Shown here piece after piece: positions 33,280-43,984 of a DNA stretch of 64,000 bases (the stretch's first letter is position 1; each line of letters starts with the position of its first letter). Location: NCBI GenBank assembly GCA_025024175.1, contig QCXZ01000001.1:7936001-8000000 (forward strand). Reading direction: 5' to 3'. Position numbers and translations under genes: made by a program. The stretch is from Rhyzopertha dominica. Lineage: Eukaryota; Arthropoda; Insecta; Coleoptera; Bostrichidae. Under the pieces are notes generated by a model. That model searched no databases. It saw only the letters and a list, made by a program, of their open reading frames with translations, and had not been told where the DNA came from.

Positions 33280-33800
33280 CAGAATCGATGGATCTAGGCT
33301 AATTATCGACCTATTTTCATGCTGTCTGTAGTATCTAAACTATTTAAACAGACTTTGACCCATTTCATTATAAGCGTTGCAAAAATATTATAACTGGTGT
33401 TCAAGAATTAGTGTTATCTTTTCAACATGATTTTTCTATAAGGTCTATGATAGGATGAGGTTTGCTTGTAAAACCTAATCACTGTGTTTCTTCTTCCACT
33501 GATATTCTTGTAGGTATGTCTCAGGACTCTCAGCCCGCCCCCCTGCTATTTAATCTCCTTATGAATGGCATTGGTAGTATTGTAAGTTTCGATAATTCAC
33601 AGAAAATCTAAAATTATATCTATTAGTTAAGTGCTCAAAGGACTGCCATTGTCAGCAATCTGATCGCAAATACTACTGCACCACATTTTATAAAATCAAA
33701 ATATTATTATTCATGATTATCGCATAAACAACACCATTCTGTCAGTTCAGGAAGTTAAAGTTCTAGACATCTGGAGATATGGACGGAACATAAAATGAGA
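33280..33800 (+). pseudogene. LINE reverse transcriptase remnant
   Basis: Reads NYRPIFMLSVVSKLFKQTL (the NYRPISLLxxxxKxFE block). After a gap comes VGMSQDSQPAPLLFNLLMNG, matching 'SGVPQGSxLGPLLFNIFIND', then INNTILSVQEVKVLDIW matching 'INGxxLxxVxxVKDLGV'. Motif A and FADD are missing or eroded. It is one short, multiply shifted copy. Confidence 0.65.
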
Positions 33801-33809
33801 TTATTCGTT

Positions 33810-34475
33810 AACTACTAGCGATGTTGCAGATTGAAAAACATTTTTTGGGAAAAGGGCATGCAAGATAAACCTGTATTTATGGATAGACTGCACCCAATCT
33901 CCTAACCTGACCTGACCAGACACCTACATTGCAAACACAAAATTCACCAATTTTCACCAGTGAGAATTATCAAAGCATACGAATTTCGTCCTTACAACTA
34001 ATAAGACTCCAGTTCTAGGAGATAAGCAAAACCCACACAGAACGGTCAAAAAAGTCACTCAATGTTTTTAATTCTTCCAAGATGAACTAGTTTTGATTTG
34101 GCCATTCTCTTCCTTTGTACTGCAGGTTTCATCAGTCTGGATACATTTTCTCCAAGAATATCAGCAGTATTAAGAAGATTAAAAAAGTTCAGAAAGAGTT
34201 CCTTATTATCAGTTCATAGAGAGACACATAAAACCAATACATTTATTAGTTCTACATAAATCAATTGTTACTGATTATCCTATACTTCTTCAACCATTAA
34301 ATTTCTCAGTGTGCTCTAGATGAATGTTGTTTGAAAACAGTACCTGGTGCAGAATCTTTAATTTTACTCAAATGCATGCAGAATGTTGAATATAGAGTGA
34401 GATGTTGTATGTAGATGGAGACAAGGATCACAACTAAGAAAAACTATTCTGACAAGGAAAAAGGTATGTGTAATG
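33810..34475. other. Unassigned stretch after LINE remnant
   Basis: No motif found. It could hold the eroded 3' part of the LINE. Confidence 0.3.
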
Positions 34476-34479
34476 GAAG

Positions 34480-34830
34480 TTCGCAATCAGCCAATCCCCA
34501 TCCTAAGGTGGAGAACACGGACGTGCTATGCTACAAGCCCCCCATTCTTATTGTGAATTCAGCTCAGGTTCCTTCCACGTCATTTCACCGCGTTAGCGGG
34601 GCAATTGCCACCGCCAAACATGACAACGGCCCTTTCGTCCACATCTCGCCCGGTCCTTAATCTGCTAATTTACATCGAGGGGATTAGTTTTCTGGCGTCC
34701 GTGCGCTCGTCCGACAAAACACAAACTATGCAACGGGAGCGTTCGAGCAAAACGATAAGGAAAAGGCGCACGTGTGTTTTCCTAACGCGAAAATTGGATT
34801 AGGTGCTCGCGCACTCGGTCAGATTCGATG
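34480..34830. promoter_or_regulatory. GC-rich island
   Basis: Includes CGCGTTAGCGGGGCAATTGCC at 34589 and TTTCGTCCACATCTCGCCCG at 34636, clearly more GC-rich than the flanks. Plus-strand frames of 81 and 65 codons here have no domain. GATAA words are rare (ACGATAAGG at about 34751). Confidence 0.3.
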
Positions 34831-34834
34831 GAAC

Positions 34835-35775
34835 TATGAGTATTATTAGTCGAGTGGGTTTGTATCTTGCTAGAGTTATGGAAACAGGAATGGGGAAGAA
34901 TAGCTTGCTAGAAGCTTGTGTCTTTTCGTATGTTCAATTTATTTTAAAGGTTTATCCAGTAGCTCGATTTTGTCTTTTTTTTTGCAACACATTCTCTGTC
35001 ATCTTTTATGTGAACATAATAACAACTTCAACGAAATTAGGGAGTATGGTGCAATTATGGCATCTCATGAACTTACAAGGAAAGAAAGGAACCGTAGAAA
35101 GTATGATTTTCACCCATTCCGATAGAAACGCTTTGTAATTCATTTATAAATGCAACTTATCTTCCATAACACAGGGATATCATGTATCAATCAATTTGGA
35201 ATCCATAGCAAGTCACCGTGTCTCAGCTTCCGGAACAGCAGTTGACAAGAAATTCAGAAAACTTATTAACGCCATCTACACCCAGTTAAACGTGGCTCTC
35301 AGCAAAGTAATATTTGATGTGCAAAAGCTGTAGGATTCGGATGGGATATATCTAGAACTACCTTCCACAAAACTTGTTTCTTTTTTTGGATGCATACTGG
35401 AATAAGGTGGACTACCAATTGTTCAATACCCTCAAATAAACCATTTTTACCAAATTATTCCCTACAAGCCCAAATCAGAGGCTCTTTCACAAATTCCACT
35501 CTTTAGTTCCACCTAAAAGGCAGTCTAGTAGGCCAAATAGATAGAATAGACAGAGGGAAATTTGCATTCACTGTGAAACATTCTGAATCAGTTAGGTAGC
35601 TGTTATCTCTTTGACAATGANCGTTAGGCCGAGACGATCGTCAGAGTTATTAGATAAATCAAGTGAGACAAAGAACATACTTTCAATCAGCTTGTTTCCA
35701 AGCTACCTAGTTGCCTGAAAAAGCCTTGATTATTTGGATTATTTGTATTCTACCCAGCTTTCTTTCGCGTCTATT
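34835..35775. other. Unassigned stretch
   Basis: The 111-codon frame at 34803-35138 is hydrophobic in the middle but has no recognised domain and starts in a GC-rich island. The text at 35330-35570 may be eroded LINE. Confidence 0.3.
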
Positions 35776-35779
35776 GTGC

Positions 35780-35925
35780 AGAAAGACCAGAGTTCGGCCT
35801 GCTAACTCTTCTCCCTTTTTCATCAACGATTAGGGTTCCTCAGGGGTCAGATATTGGACTTATTTTGTTTGTTGTGTTCTTTAAGGAGATACCCAACTGT
35901 ACTGTTTAATTTGGTAAATTGCAAT
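35780..35925 (+). pseudogene. LINE reverse transcriptase scrap (PQGS block)
   Basis: Reads IRVPQGSDIGLILFVVFFKE followed by IPNC, the 'GVPQGSxLGPLLFLIFINDLP' block between RT motifs A and C. The YADD/FADD motif should follow but is not recognisable. About 40 codons only. Confidence 0.6.
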
Positions 35926-36039
35926 CGCTTGCATACGCAAACTAAGTCCTTCAAAACCAGCGTTCGTTATTTTCAACAACGAAGTTGAATGTTACGTTCT
36001 TCTACTTACACATTTAGTGGATATCATATTCCAGAAAAC

Positions 36040-36380
36040 CTTTTCTAGCTGCGCAAAAACCTCCCAACTGCTCCGAAATTCGACACCGCGCTTATGTCCC
36101 CGACGATGACGCCGTTAAGACAGATATAACGTCTCACGTAACAATGGCTTCGAGATGTCGGAATTGCGATGTTCGTTGCAGATGACAGATACGGCAGTTT
36201 GCCGATGCGGGATAACGCCGGATGGTGGAAGAACGCGCTGATCGGCCCGATAAGATGCCTTCTACGATACGGGGAATGGAGATCCGAAGAGATAGCGCTG
36301 AACGTACGGAGGCGCTATCAGATGATGTTGCAATGATGGCGGCGGTCCAACGGATCCGTCGGCAGGGTTGATGCTTTTTT
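36040..36380. promoter_or_regulatory. GC-rich island with GATAA/GATAG words
   Basis: GGATAACG at 36210, CGATAAG at 36248, AGATAGCG at about 36290 and GCTATCAG near 36314, plus CGACGATGACGCCG at 36099. No frame of interest. This is one of the clearer islands by composition. Confidence 0.35.
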
Positions 36381-36396
36381 AAAGGGGTGGTGCGGA

Positions 36397-36744
36397 GTGA
36401 GGGTTGTTATGCTGAACTGCAATTTTTTCAGTTTTCTGAACAAGTTTAATATAGATAGCTCGTTAACATTGTTATATCATGTGGAGAAGATGAGAAGAAG
36501 GCAAGTGTGTAACCAATTTTCAATCTACATGGTTTTTATGTTGATTTGTGTGGTGAAGCATGGACGAAATGTATATGAAGAGCAAAAATTTAATCGAGAT
36601 CTGAGAGGCTTTTATCATAAACTGAAAAAAGAACACGAAACCTTAGTCAGTAATACAAAAAGAACTTTCTATCAGGAGCAAATTTTTAATTCCAGTAACC
36701 CGAGTAAATCTGCGTGGAAAATCATAAACCTTAATAAAAGGTAA
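36397..36744 (+). pseudogene. LINE ORF2 linker fragment
   Basis: The 115-codon frame ends with EEQKFNRDLRGFYHKLKKEH, then ETLVSNTKRTFYQEQIFNSS and NPSKSAWKIIN. Basic helix followed by 'K-R-x-Y/F-x-x-x-I...S...KxxWxxIN' is the linker between the endonuclease and RT in LINE ORF2. The first 55 or so codons are not recognised and may be unrelated sequence. Confidence 0.6.
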
Positions 36745-36749
36745 ACAAC

Positions 36750-37690
36750 ATACACATTAGAAAAGATAACACCAACAGTCTTGCGCACTTCTTAATTATC
36801 GGTCAGATGCAGACGACCGATTTGCGCACCGGAAGTAGACTGTACTAAGAAGCTACCAAAGCGACAATAAATATAAAATAGAAGAGGCCAAGATGAAAAG
36901 AACATAAATATCATGTTTTAACACGATTTATATATACTTAGAAAGTTAATTAGATATTTACATACACTTCATTTTAGAAAACAGCCTGTGTAAAGTTCAA
37001 AATGTAACTCAACTGATAGCTACTGCATTTCTGATAAATGATATGGCCTGCGGCCTTTTAGCCCTAGGTGAATCCCACTTTTGATACATGCCATGGTCTG
37101 CGGCCTTTCATCCCTCGATGGATTTTGCCGCTGACCAGGGTTTTGAGCACGCTCCAAGAAATCCCCCTGATTTCTTGTATACATAAAATCTGTTATCAAC
37201 GAATATTGCACCAGGCAGGGTGACAGCTTCAATCTGCCACTGGCGCGTTGTAAGGAACTCAGATTGTTCCCTGCACACAATGGACAGTTTATGTTCAGTA
37301 AGCTGCCCAGGTCCATTAGAGGCTTAGAAAACAAAAACAAGTTTAAAAAACGCAATTGTTTCGCTTTTAAAACAGAATGTATCCTAGTCATGTTCACATT
37401 TCATAAAATGTATGTGATAATAAACTCGAAAATCATGTGATAGTGTAAATTCGCTAGAGTTGTCACACCATTGTAATCAGTCTTATATACTTTGGTCACC
37501 CCAAGGCAGCTAATAAATCTACATCTATATTTCATAAATTTTTAACGGTCCAATAAAAATCTTATGAACGGGAGAGACCTCTCAAAGTGAGCACACATTT
37601 GGGAAGTTTCTGAGATTATTTTTCCAGATTTTTCTTGCTTAATTTAGTAGGCAACGCAATGTAATTTGTCCCCCGGATAATTCTATTGTC
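36750..37690. other. Unassigned stretch with a 125-codon minus-strand frame
   Basis: The frame 37020-37397 (minus) contains NCPLCAGNNLSSLQR but no domain I can name. A near-duplicate of about 20 bp (GGCCTGCGGCCTTT and GGTCTGCGGCCTTTC) lies at 37043 and 37091. Not annotated as a gene. Confidence 0.3.
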
Positions 37691-38850
37691 TTTCCGAACN
37701 GTTGCAGCTATAGACCAACTGACACCACTCCGAAATAAAGCAGGTCCGCATTAGTAAATTAACATAAAATTAGCGTAATCGGAGACCATCAAATTTCAAG
37801 GTGAAAAAACCACAAAGGGGTTGTTTGTTAGCCTTTGCTCTTTCGCCGTTTTCGGTGGAAATTATTTTTGGCTCAAAATCGGCATACTGATGTATCTTGA
37901 GCTCCAGATTCCAAAAATGCAGTCAGAAATAAGCTAGGACGTCCGGAAATTTATTTTTCGCAAATTGACCCTTCTACTCTAGGTCACTTTTCAGACGAAC
38001 CGTTGCAGCTAGAGACCAACTGACACCACTCCGAAATAAAGCAGGTCCACATTAGTAAATGAACATAAAATTAGCGTAATCGGAGACCAACAAGTTTCAA
38101 GGTGAAAAAACAACAAAGGGGTTTTTTTGCTTTGTTCTTTCGCAATTTTCGGTGGAAATTATTTTTCGCTCAAAATCGGCATACTGATGTGTTTTGTGCT
38201 CCCGATTCCTAAATGCAGTCAGAAATAAGCTAGGACGTCCGGAAATTTATTTTTCGCAAATTGACCCTTCTACTCCAGGTCACTTTTCAGACGAACCGTT
38301 GCAGCTAGAGACCAGCTGACACCACTCCAAATTGCAGCAGGTTCACATCAGTAAATGAAAATAAAATTAGCGTAATCGGAGACCATCAAGTTTCAAGGTG
38401 AAAAAACAACAAAGGGCTATTAGCCTTTGCTCTTTCGCCGTTTTGGTGGAAATTATTTTTGGCTAAAAATCGGCATACTGATGTATTTTGAGCTCTCGAT
38501 TCCAAAAATGCAGTCAGAAATAAGCTAGGATGTCCGGAAATTTATTTTTGACAAATTGACCCTTCTACTCCAGGTCACTTTTCAGACGAACCGTTGCAAC
38601 TAGAGACCAACTGACACCACTCCGAAATAAAGCAGGCCCACATTAATAAATGAACATAAAATTTGCGTAATCGGAGACCACCAAGTTTCAAGGTGAAAAA
38701 ACAACAAAGGGGCCTTTGCTCTTTCGCCGTTTTCGGTGCAAATTATTTTTGGCTCAAAATCGGCATACTGATGTATCTTGAGCTCCAGATTCCAAAAATG
38801 CAGTCAGAAATGAGCCAAGACGTCCGGAAATTTATTTTTCGCAAATTGAC
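37690..38850. repeat. Tandem repeat, four copies of a ~297-bp unit
   Basis: The word GTTGCAGCTA (last copy GTTGCAACTA) begins copies at 37701, 38002, 38298 and 38593, giving periods of 301, 296 and 295 bp. Each unit contains CACCACTCC, TTAGCGTAATCGGAGACCA, TTTCAAGGTGAAAAAAC, ATCGGCATACTGATGT and AGGACGTCCGGAAATTTATT (with small changes). The last copy lacks the final ~40 bp (CTTCTACTCCAGGTCACTTT). Copies differ at a few per cent plus short indels in the A/T-rich part. It has the look of a satellite or minisatellite unit; the 64-codon frame inside it is not a gene. Confidence 0.95.
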
Positions 38851-38859
38851 TATTTAACT

Positions 38860-39890
38860 ATTTAATGTATTAATTGTAAAAACTCTGTAGTTCCCGTCTT
38901 ATACAATACATTTTCATCTAGCAAATGAGAATATCGCTCAAATTCGATTTTTTTTAGCTCCATTTACATTGCATGCAGAAGCTATTTATTTCAAGCTCCT
39001 ACAATTACGCAGATGCTATCTGCTTAATGTTTGGATTGCAAGATTGCTTTCGACCGATGATATCATATTAAAACGTTGCAGTACATTCGAGACGAACCAC
39101 TGGTCGATAACATCATCGCTGCAGAAATAGGAGCTTCTCAGATTGAAGCCAGTCCCGTGCTTGTCCATCATCGGGTGCGGTAAACATTGGCGGCAGATAA
39201 TGAACGGAAAAAAACGGCATTATTCTGCATATTTTCTGTGTAACTATTTTGTTTGGTAGATTCTTCTTTTGATAATTATTTTATTACAAGGCAAATGGCG
39301 TCCTCTACTTAGTCGACAACGATCGCTTTGTGATGCGATAAAAATTATTGGTTTTCTTTTAATGACGATTAAGTGCCTCTTTATTATTACTTTGATACTT
39401 TGAATACGCTGCCTTATCGCATGACTTAATGACGCGGTAACTAACTGATGTTTTTATGTACTGGTTTTACTACTTTGACTAAATTCGTTGTCGAACCTTG
39501 CGTTGAGTGTGTAATACTTTTAAAATAGCCAACGAAATTAAGATTGTTTTGTGTAAGAATATCCAAACAATGATTGATTGCTAGTTATCCAATTTAAAAA
39601 ACTGCCTATATTATTATGTAGATAGGTAGGTAAAATAGAAGATTCATTATGAAGAAGTGACCTTACCTTTATCATCTTTATCATGTTATCTTCAGTTGTC
39701 GAAGATTTATCTAATTGTTACAACCTAGTTAGAGCGTATGTGTTCTTTCATATGGGTCTCTACAATACATTCTCATTTACAAATGTACTTTAATCATACT
39801 CATAACCATAATCTTTATTGATGCATATTAAAAATAAATTTTTTGCACAAGTCATATTGCATGCCATAAGACCAGAACACACAACCGATG
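38860..39890. other. Unassigned stretch
   Basis: Includes mildly GC-richer text at 39080-39210 and 39295-39440 with CGATAAC near 39106, AGATAATG near 39196 and CCTTATCGC near 39412, but too weak to call an island. No frames. Confidence 0.3.
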
Positions 39891-39899
39891 GTCTTGTGT

Positions 39900-41495
39900 C
39901 ATTAAGTCCTGCAAAAGCTGAATATTATATGGATCTAACCCAAAACTTATAGACCTATTTATGTCTTATATAACTTTTCTAAAGTATTTGAGTGCGCACT
40001 CAGCATGGCTTTATGAGCAACAGATCTACACTTAGGTACTAACCTGACACTTTTCACACATCTGAAAATATTGACATCGAGCATTTGATAGAAGACTTCT
40101 TTATCCTTATTAAAAAACTTCGCTTATTGGTCATGTCCAATAATCCTTTAAGTTGGTTCTTTATTCTTACTTATTTACGTTAATTATTGTTCTAATATTA
40201 TCTCCTGCAATTACCTATTTTTTGCTGACGATCTTAAAATATTTCATAATATTAGAACTCTATCCGACTGTGTAAAACGTAAATTAGACGAATGGTGTCA
40301 TAGTGGTGGTCTATATTTGAATACTCCTAAATGCAATGTTGTTACTGTTTGCAAGAAGAAACGCGCTTCAGAGTTTAGCTACAAAATTAGCAACTAAGAA
40401 TTACTTTGACATCACACTGTTCGTGATCTCGGTGTGTTATTTCACTCGCGACTTGTATTTGGTGAGCATATACAAAATGCTTCTGCCTNTGCCTATAAAG
40501 CCTTTGGCTTGATTTATCGCNATTGTAGAGACTTTNAGAATCGTCATCTGAGTTCACTGCAATTGTATATGTCTAGTACGGACAAAAATTGAATATTGTT
40601 CACTGGTGTGGTCTCCTATGCAGAAATGCTATATCAATAGCTTAAAGAGTATACAAAGGAAATTCTTAAGATTCTAGTTTTTGCTATTCATGGTGTATAC
40701 CCGCCTAGAGGTATTGATCACTTTCTATTACTTTCGCGCTTGAATATTCAATCTTTGAAAATGCGCCGAAGGTTGGCTTAAATTTCTTTTATTTATAAAC
40801 TTCTGCATTCTAAAATAGATGTACCTATACTGTTGAAACATCTTGATATTCTTCTACCGTAAGCTAGTGCACGTGAGCAAGTCATTTTTGCTGTAAAGAA
40901 AAGTGATACTAAGGTTATGTTGTATTCGCCCATCAATTTTAATTGTCGCAAGTGTAATATTATTTTGCAGTTTGCGGTATCTACAGGGCGTTTATCGAAA
41001 TTATCGATTAAATTTTTTAAATTTGCCGCCTTTCAGGAAAGTGACGTATATCTGTCATCTGGTCCATTTTTATATTTGATATATTTTAATGTGAGAGAAC
41101 GCCTGGGAGAGTATTTTTCAACACATTTTGTAGTGTTTTGTGGGATAATTAACTTTAAGGTTCCCGAAAGCTCACATTTCGGAGCTGTGGTTTGACATTG
41201 ATCTGCAACCTTTAACTACTATCGCCGTGCATATTGTAGCTTGGCAGCAGTTAACAAAAAGGCACCACTAGGAATTCAGAAAGAAATCAACGCCGCCCGC
41301 GTTGCATGAACCATTTATAAAAACCCTGTACTACAGCTCATTGACGTGAGTGTTGAACAAAGCTGAATCGTTCTTAGCGACTTCTGCAGCTGCGCTCTTA
41401 TTTTACGCTATGTAGGTATTTTAATTTTAATTTATTTGTTGTTCAATATGTACTGTTTATCTAGTCTGTGAACAATAAAGGGTTATTATTATTAT
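39900..41495 (+). mobile_element. LINE with 3' end, interrupted by a MITE
   Basis: Frames read HGFMSNRST (QHGF block) at about 40010, then FFADDLKIFHNIRTLSDCVK, DEWCHSGGLYLNTPKCNVVT and VRDLGVLFHSRLVFGEHIQ, the classic RT motif C and following blocks. Then come RRLA and LLPxASAREQ with SPINFNCRKC. The 3' end at about 41455-41490 has GTGAACAATAAAGG and a (TTA)n tail, so this is the 3' terminus of the element. The 5' part of ORF2 is missing and many stops occur. A 345-bp MITE (40984-41328) sits between the coding end and the 3' UTR. Confidence 0.8.
40984..41328 (+). repeat. 345-bp MITE with CAGGG ends and TA target duplication
   Basis: Starts CAGGGCGTTTATCG and ends CATTTATAAAAACCCTG, flanked by TA at 40982-40983 and 41329-41330. 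The ends match only over the first few bases plus a partial stretch. A truncated copy in the opposite orientation lies at 29174-29335. Tc1/mariner-type ends. It is inserted in a LINE. The plus-strand frame 40917-41195 is a chance frame across the junction. Confidence 0.7.
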
Positions 41496-41499
41496 TAAT

Positions 41500-41935
41500 A
41501 AAATCTTCCACGTAATCGATGAATCGATAATTCGAGTTCGCGCACACACAGCGACAATAGTCTCTTCAGTACCCACTGTATGCTCTATAAAGTATATGGT
41601 ACAAATCTGTTCGTAATATGACGAATGTGGAAGATCATGTGCCCTGTGAAATGCACGACATCGTCTGTTCGCCCTTCTAGATAAGCAACACGTATCCTGG
41701 TGTCGTTTTTGACAACTGTTCCAAGTGAGCGTACATAGCTTGGCAGCACGCACTTGGGTCTCGTTACCGTGTTTGCTAGCTTTTATAAGTGTTTGTGAAA
41801 CGATCTAGATTGACAATTCCTGAGGATTCGCAGATAATGTTAACGTCTGAAAGCATTATAACAAAAGTACTGTCATTCCAGAGCTTGAAGAGCGACTGTA
41901 ATGTCGGTGCAAGCGTAAATATTATAAAATGCAAG
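41500..41935. other. Unassigned stretch after LINE 3' end
   Basis: The minus-strand frame 41457-41753 contains MRAAKLCTLTWNSCQKRHQD but no domain and starts in the LINE tail. Not annotated. Confidence 0.3.
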
Positions 41936-41939
41936 TAAA

Positions 41940-42640
41940 CACTTCATTACCTGCCACTCGCTAACGATCAGCTGATCGGACGCGGGAAACTTAAACTTTG
42001 AACTTCAAATACGTTTTTTATATTTTTATACTTTTATTTCTGCCTTGGTAATCCATGTTTGCTTGACTTCCGGGTTGGAACCATCTCTCGCGTCTCGCTG
42101 CTGCTGCCTTTCACGGACCTTTCGTCCACGCTCGTCCGAAACATCTTCAGCGTTGTGCGAATAGGTGGAAGTTGCATCACCTTTAAAAGACACCCACTGT
42201 TTCGAAAGCAGTTAAGGAGGTGAGTTAATTAAAGCGAGTTCGATATCAAACCAACGAGCGCTGATGACAGAGTAGCGTAATAATTAAAATATGTGTCGCG
42301 GTGAATTTCTCACCTTCCTCGTACCTGCCCGAAACCCCGGCGCACGGCACTGCCTGCACCGCCCCCTCCCCGGCTAGACTTTATAGATTGAAACCGTCCA
42401 TCCGTGATAAGCGGTCCCCAGCGTTCAAGCGGAGTTTGTTTATCAGTTACTGGCTGATTGATGAGCAGTGATAAGGGGGCCCGGCCCGGCCCCTATCGGC
42501 GGCGCGCATCGGCCGCCCCCCGGCCCCCGCTTATCGCCAACGGAGATCGGGCCATTCGGCCTCTATGGAACCGATCTTATCGGCTTAACTAGCTCGGCCG
42601 GGCCGTACTGATCTTATCGCGGGGGAGAGACTGAGTTTTT
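41940..42640. promoter_or_regulatory. Largest GC-rich island, with six GATAA words in 215 bp
   Basis: The most G+C-rich sequence of the window (GGGGCCCGGCCCGGCCCC at 42476). GATAA words: TGATAAG 42405, TTATCA 42440, TGATAAG 42469, CTTATCG 42530, CTTATCG 42576 and CTTATCG 42613, with spacings of 29 to 61 bp. GATA factors and CGATA-binding boundary proteins are both possible. A palindromic CGATCAGCTGATCG at 41965 lies at the left edge. No ORF or promoter motif is clear. Candidate enhancer, promoter or insulator. Confidence 0.45.
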
Positions 42641-42644
42641 CATA

Positions 42645-43540
42645 AAAGCATTGACGGCGGTTTTTACACCTACGGTTGTGTTTCGGTCGGAGACAAATTG
42701 CTGTTTGACGGGCTTCTTAAGACGTTTTAGCAGATTGATTAGAAGGACTGTTTCGTGTTTTATTACACCAACAAGGATGGCATAAGCGCATAAGTATACA
42801 TAAAAAACCGCTGCAAATTGAATCAATACTTCCACATCCAATTGTCAAAATAACATTTACGTTTTTATTTCGTATACTATACGGTTATTAATCAGGTTTT
42901 GAGCATCCTCTACACATTTTTTCTAAGACAAACAGTCCTCGTGATATTAGCAAAAATATATAAATCTTAAAATTGGTTTTTCCAAATAACTCGAAAATTA
43001 TGAACTTAACAAAAAAATTACAAGAGTGCTCTCTGATCAGAAATTTGATTTTCTTTATAATACCGAAATTAAAAGAAAATCGTACGAGCAGGGTCCAAAA
43101 TAGGTTTTTTTGGAAATATTTCGAGAATGTCAAAATTTTTGATAAATTTTTTGCGAGAAATTTTATTTTCTATTAGTTNTGCATAATTATCGTCCCCGTG
43201 TTTAAACACCCTACATTGTATGGCTGGTTTGGAAATTATTAGAAGTTCTTACGATAACTAGCATCAATACAACAGGCAATCTGAGATATGAAAGATATTT
43301 AAATTCAAAGTTGACTAAATTTAATGAGCACTTATAACCATTCTGCAAATATTTAACAGAATACAAAAGTACTGATAAATGGCATATTAATAGCCCTTTC
43401 CAAAAAAAGTTTTCAGTGTTAGCTAAATTTGAAGTTATTGAACTGAAAAGTAATCCACGCATGTCTCATATCACAGTTGATTCCAGATATAGAAGAGCTT
43501 AAATAAACTCACCCCTAAATTAATCGTACACTCCAAACCA
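42645..43540. other. Unassigned stretch, possibly including a MITE
   Basis: Around 43180-43215 GCATAATTATCGTCCCCGTG is followed by TTTAAACACCCTACA, which looks like a mariner/MITE terminus, preceded by A/T-rich text with TCGAAAATT and ATTTCGAGAAT words. No second terminus can be paired. The frames at 42888-43133 and 42973-43176 are chance frames in A/T-rich sequence. Confidence 0.35.
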
Positions 43541-43552
43541 TTAAAAAAAACT

Positions 43553-43582
43553 ACAGGGTGTTTCATTTAAAATGAGAAAATT
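43553..43582 (+). repeat. Terminal-repeat-like end matching 7240-7272
   Basis: Reads ACAGGGTGTTTCATTTAAAA followed by TGAGAAAA, the counterpart in opposite orientation of the minus-strand sequence at 7240-7272. No partner end is seen within the following 500 bp. Confidence 0.4.
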
Positions 43583-43984
43583 GTCGTCAAATTCCGTCAG
43601 TTGTATTGAAACATAAAACGTTAGCATTTAACTAACTACATGGACACTAGTCCCTAAATATGCTTCCACCTACCCATTGCACGTAATAAATATTATCTAA
43701 AAGTCTTTATAGAGATCCAATCGCTTATCCCCATTTCTTTGGAATATAAGCTGTGTATAATATCACGCAGAGTCAGATATTCACATGATCTATAAGTATC
43801 AGTTGACGATCTGTCAAAAATATTAATCACTTAGAAATACGTCAGGGGCAGAAAACAGGGTTCAACCCCCATAGTTACCACACATTTCCTAACAGTTCAC
43901 AAAATGCAATCCTTGCCACGAAATTTTTTATTTAGAGCTCGCTGGGCTATACTCAATTTAACATGAATACAACAGCTTTACCTG

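Noticed and set aside
33490..33520. TTCTTGTAG/GTATGT, a possible third ratchet site nearly midway between the two good ones
   Set aside because: Weak pyrimidine tract, non-consensus donor, and it lies inside a LINE reverse transcriptase remnant (reads VGMSQDSQ of the PQGS block), so chance is the simpler explanation.
34803..35138. 111-codon plus-strand frame with a hydrophobic middle
   Set aside because: No domain; starts in a GC-rich island and continues into AT-rich sequence without codon bias.
37020..37397. 125-codon minus-strand frame
   Set aside because: No recognised domain; contains a small internal duplication. Length alone is not enough.
38663..38857. 64-codon frame in the tandem repeat
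   Set aside because: Present only because of the repeat sequence; not open in the other copies.
41457..41753. 98-codon minus-strand frame
   Set aside because: Runs through the LINE (TTA)n tail and has no domain.
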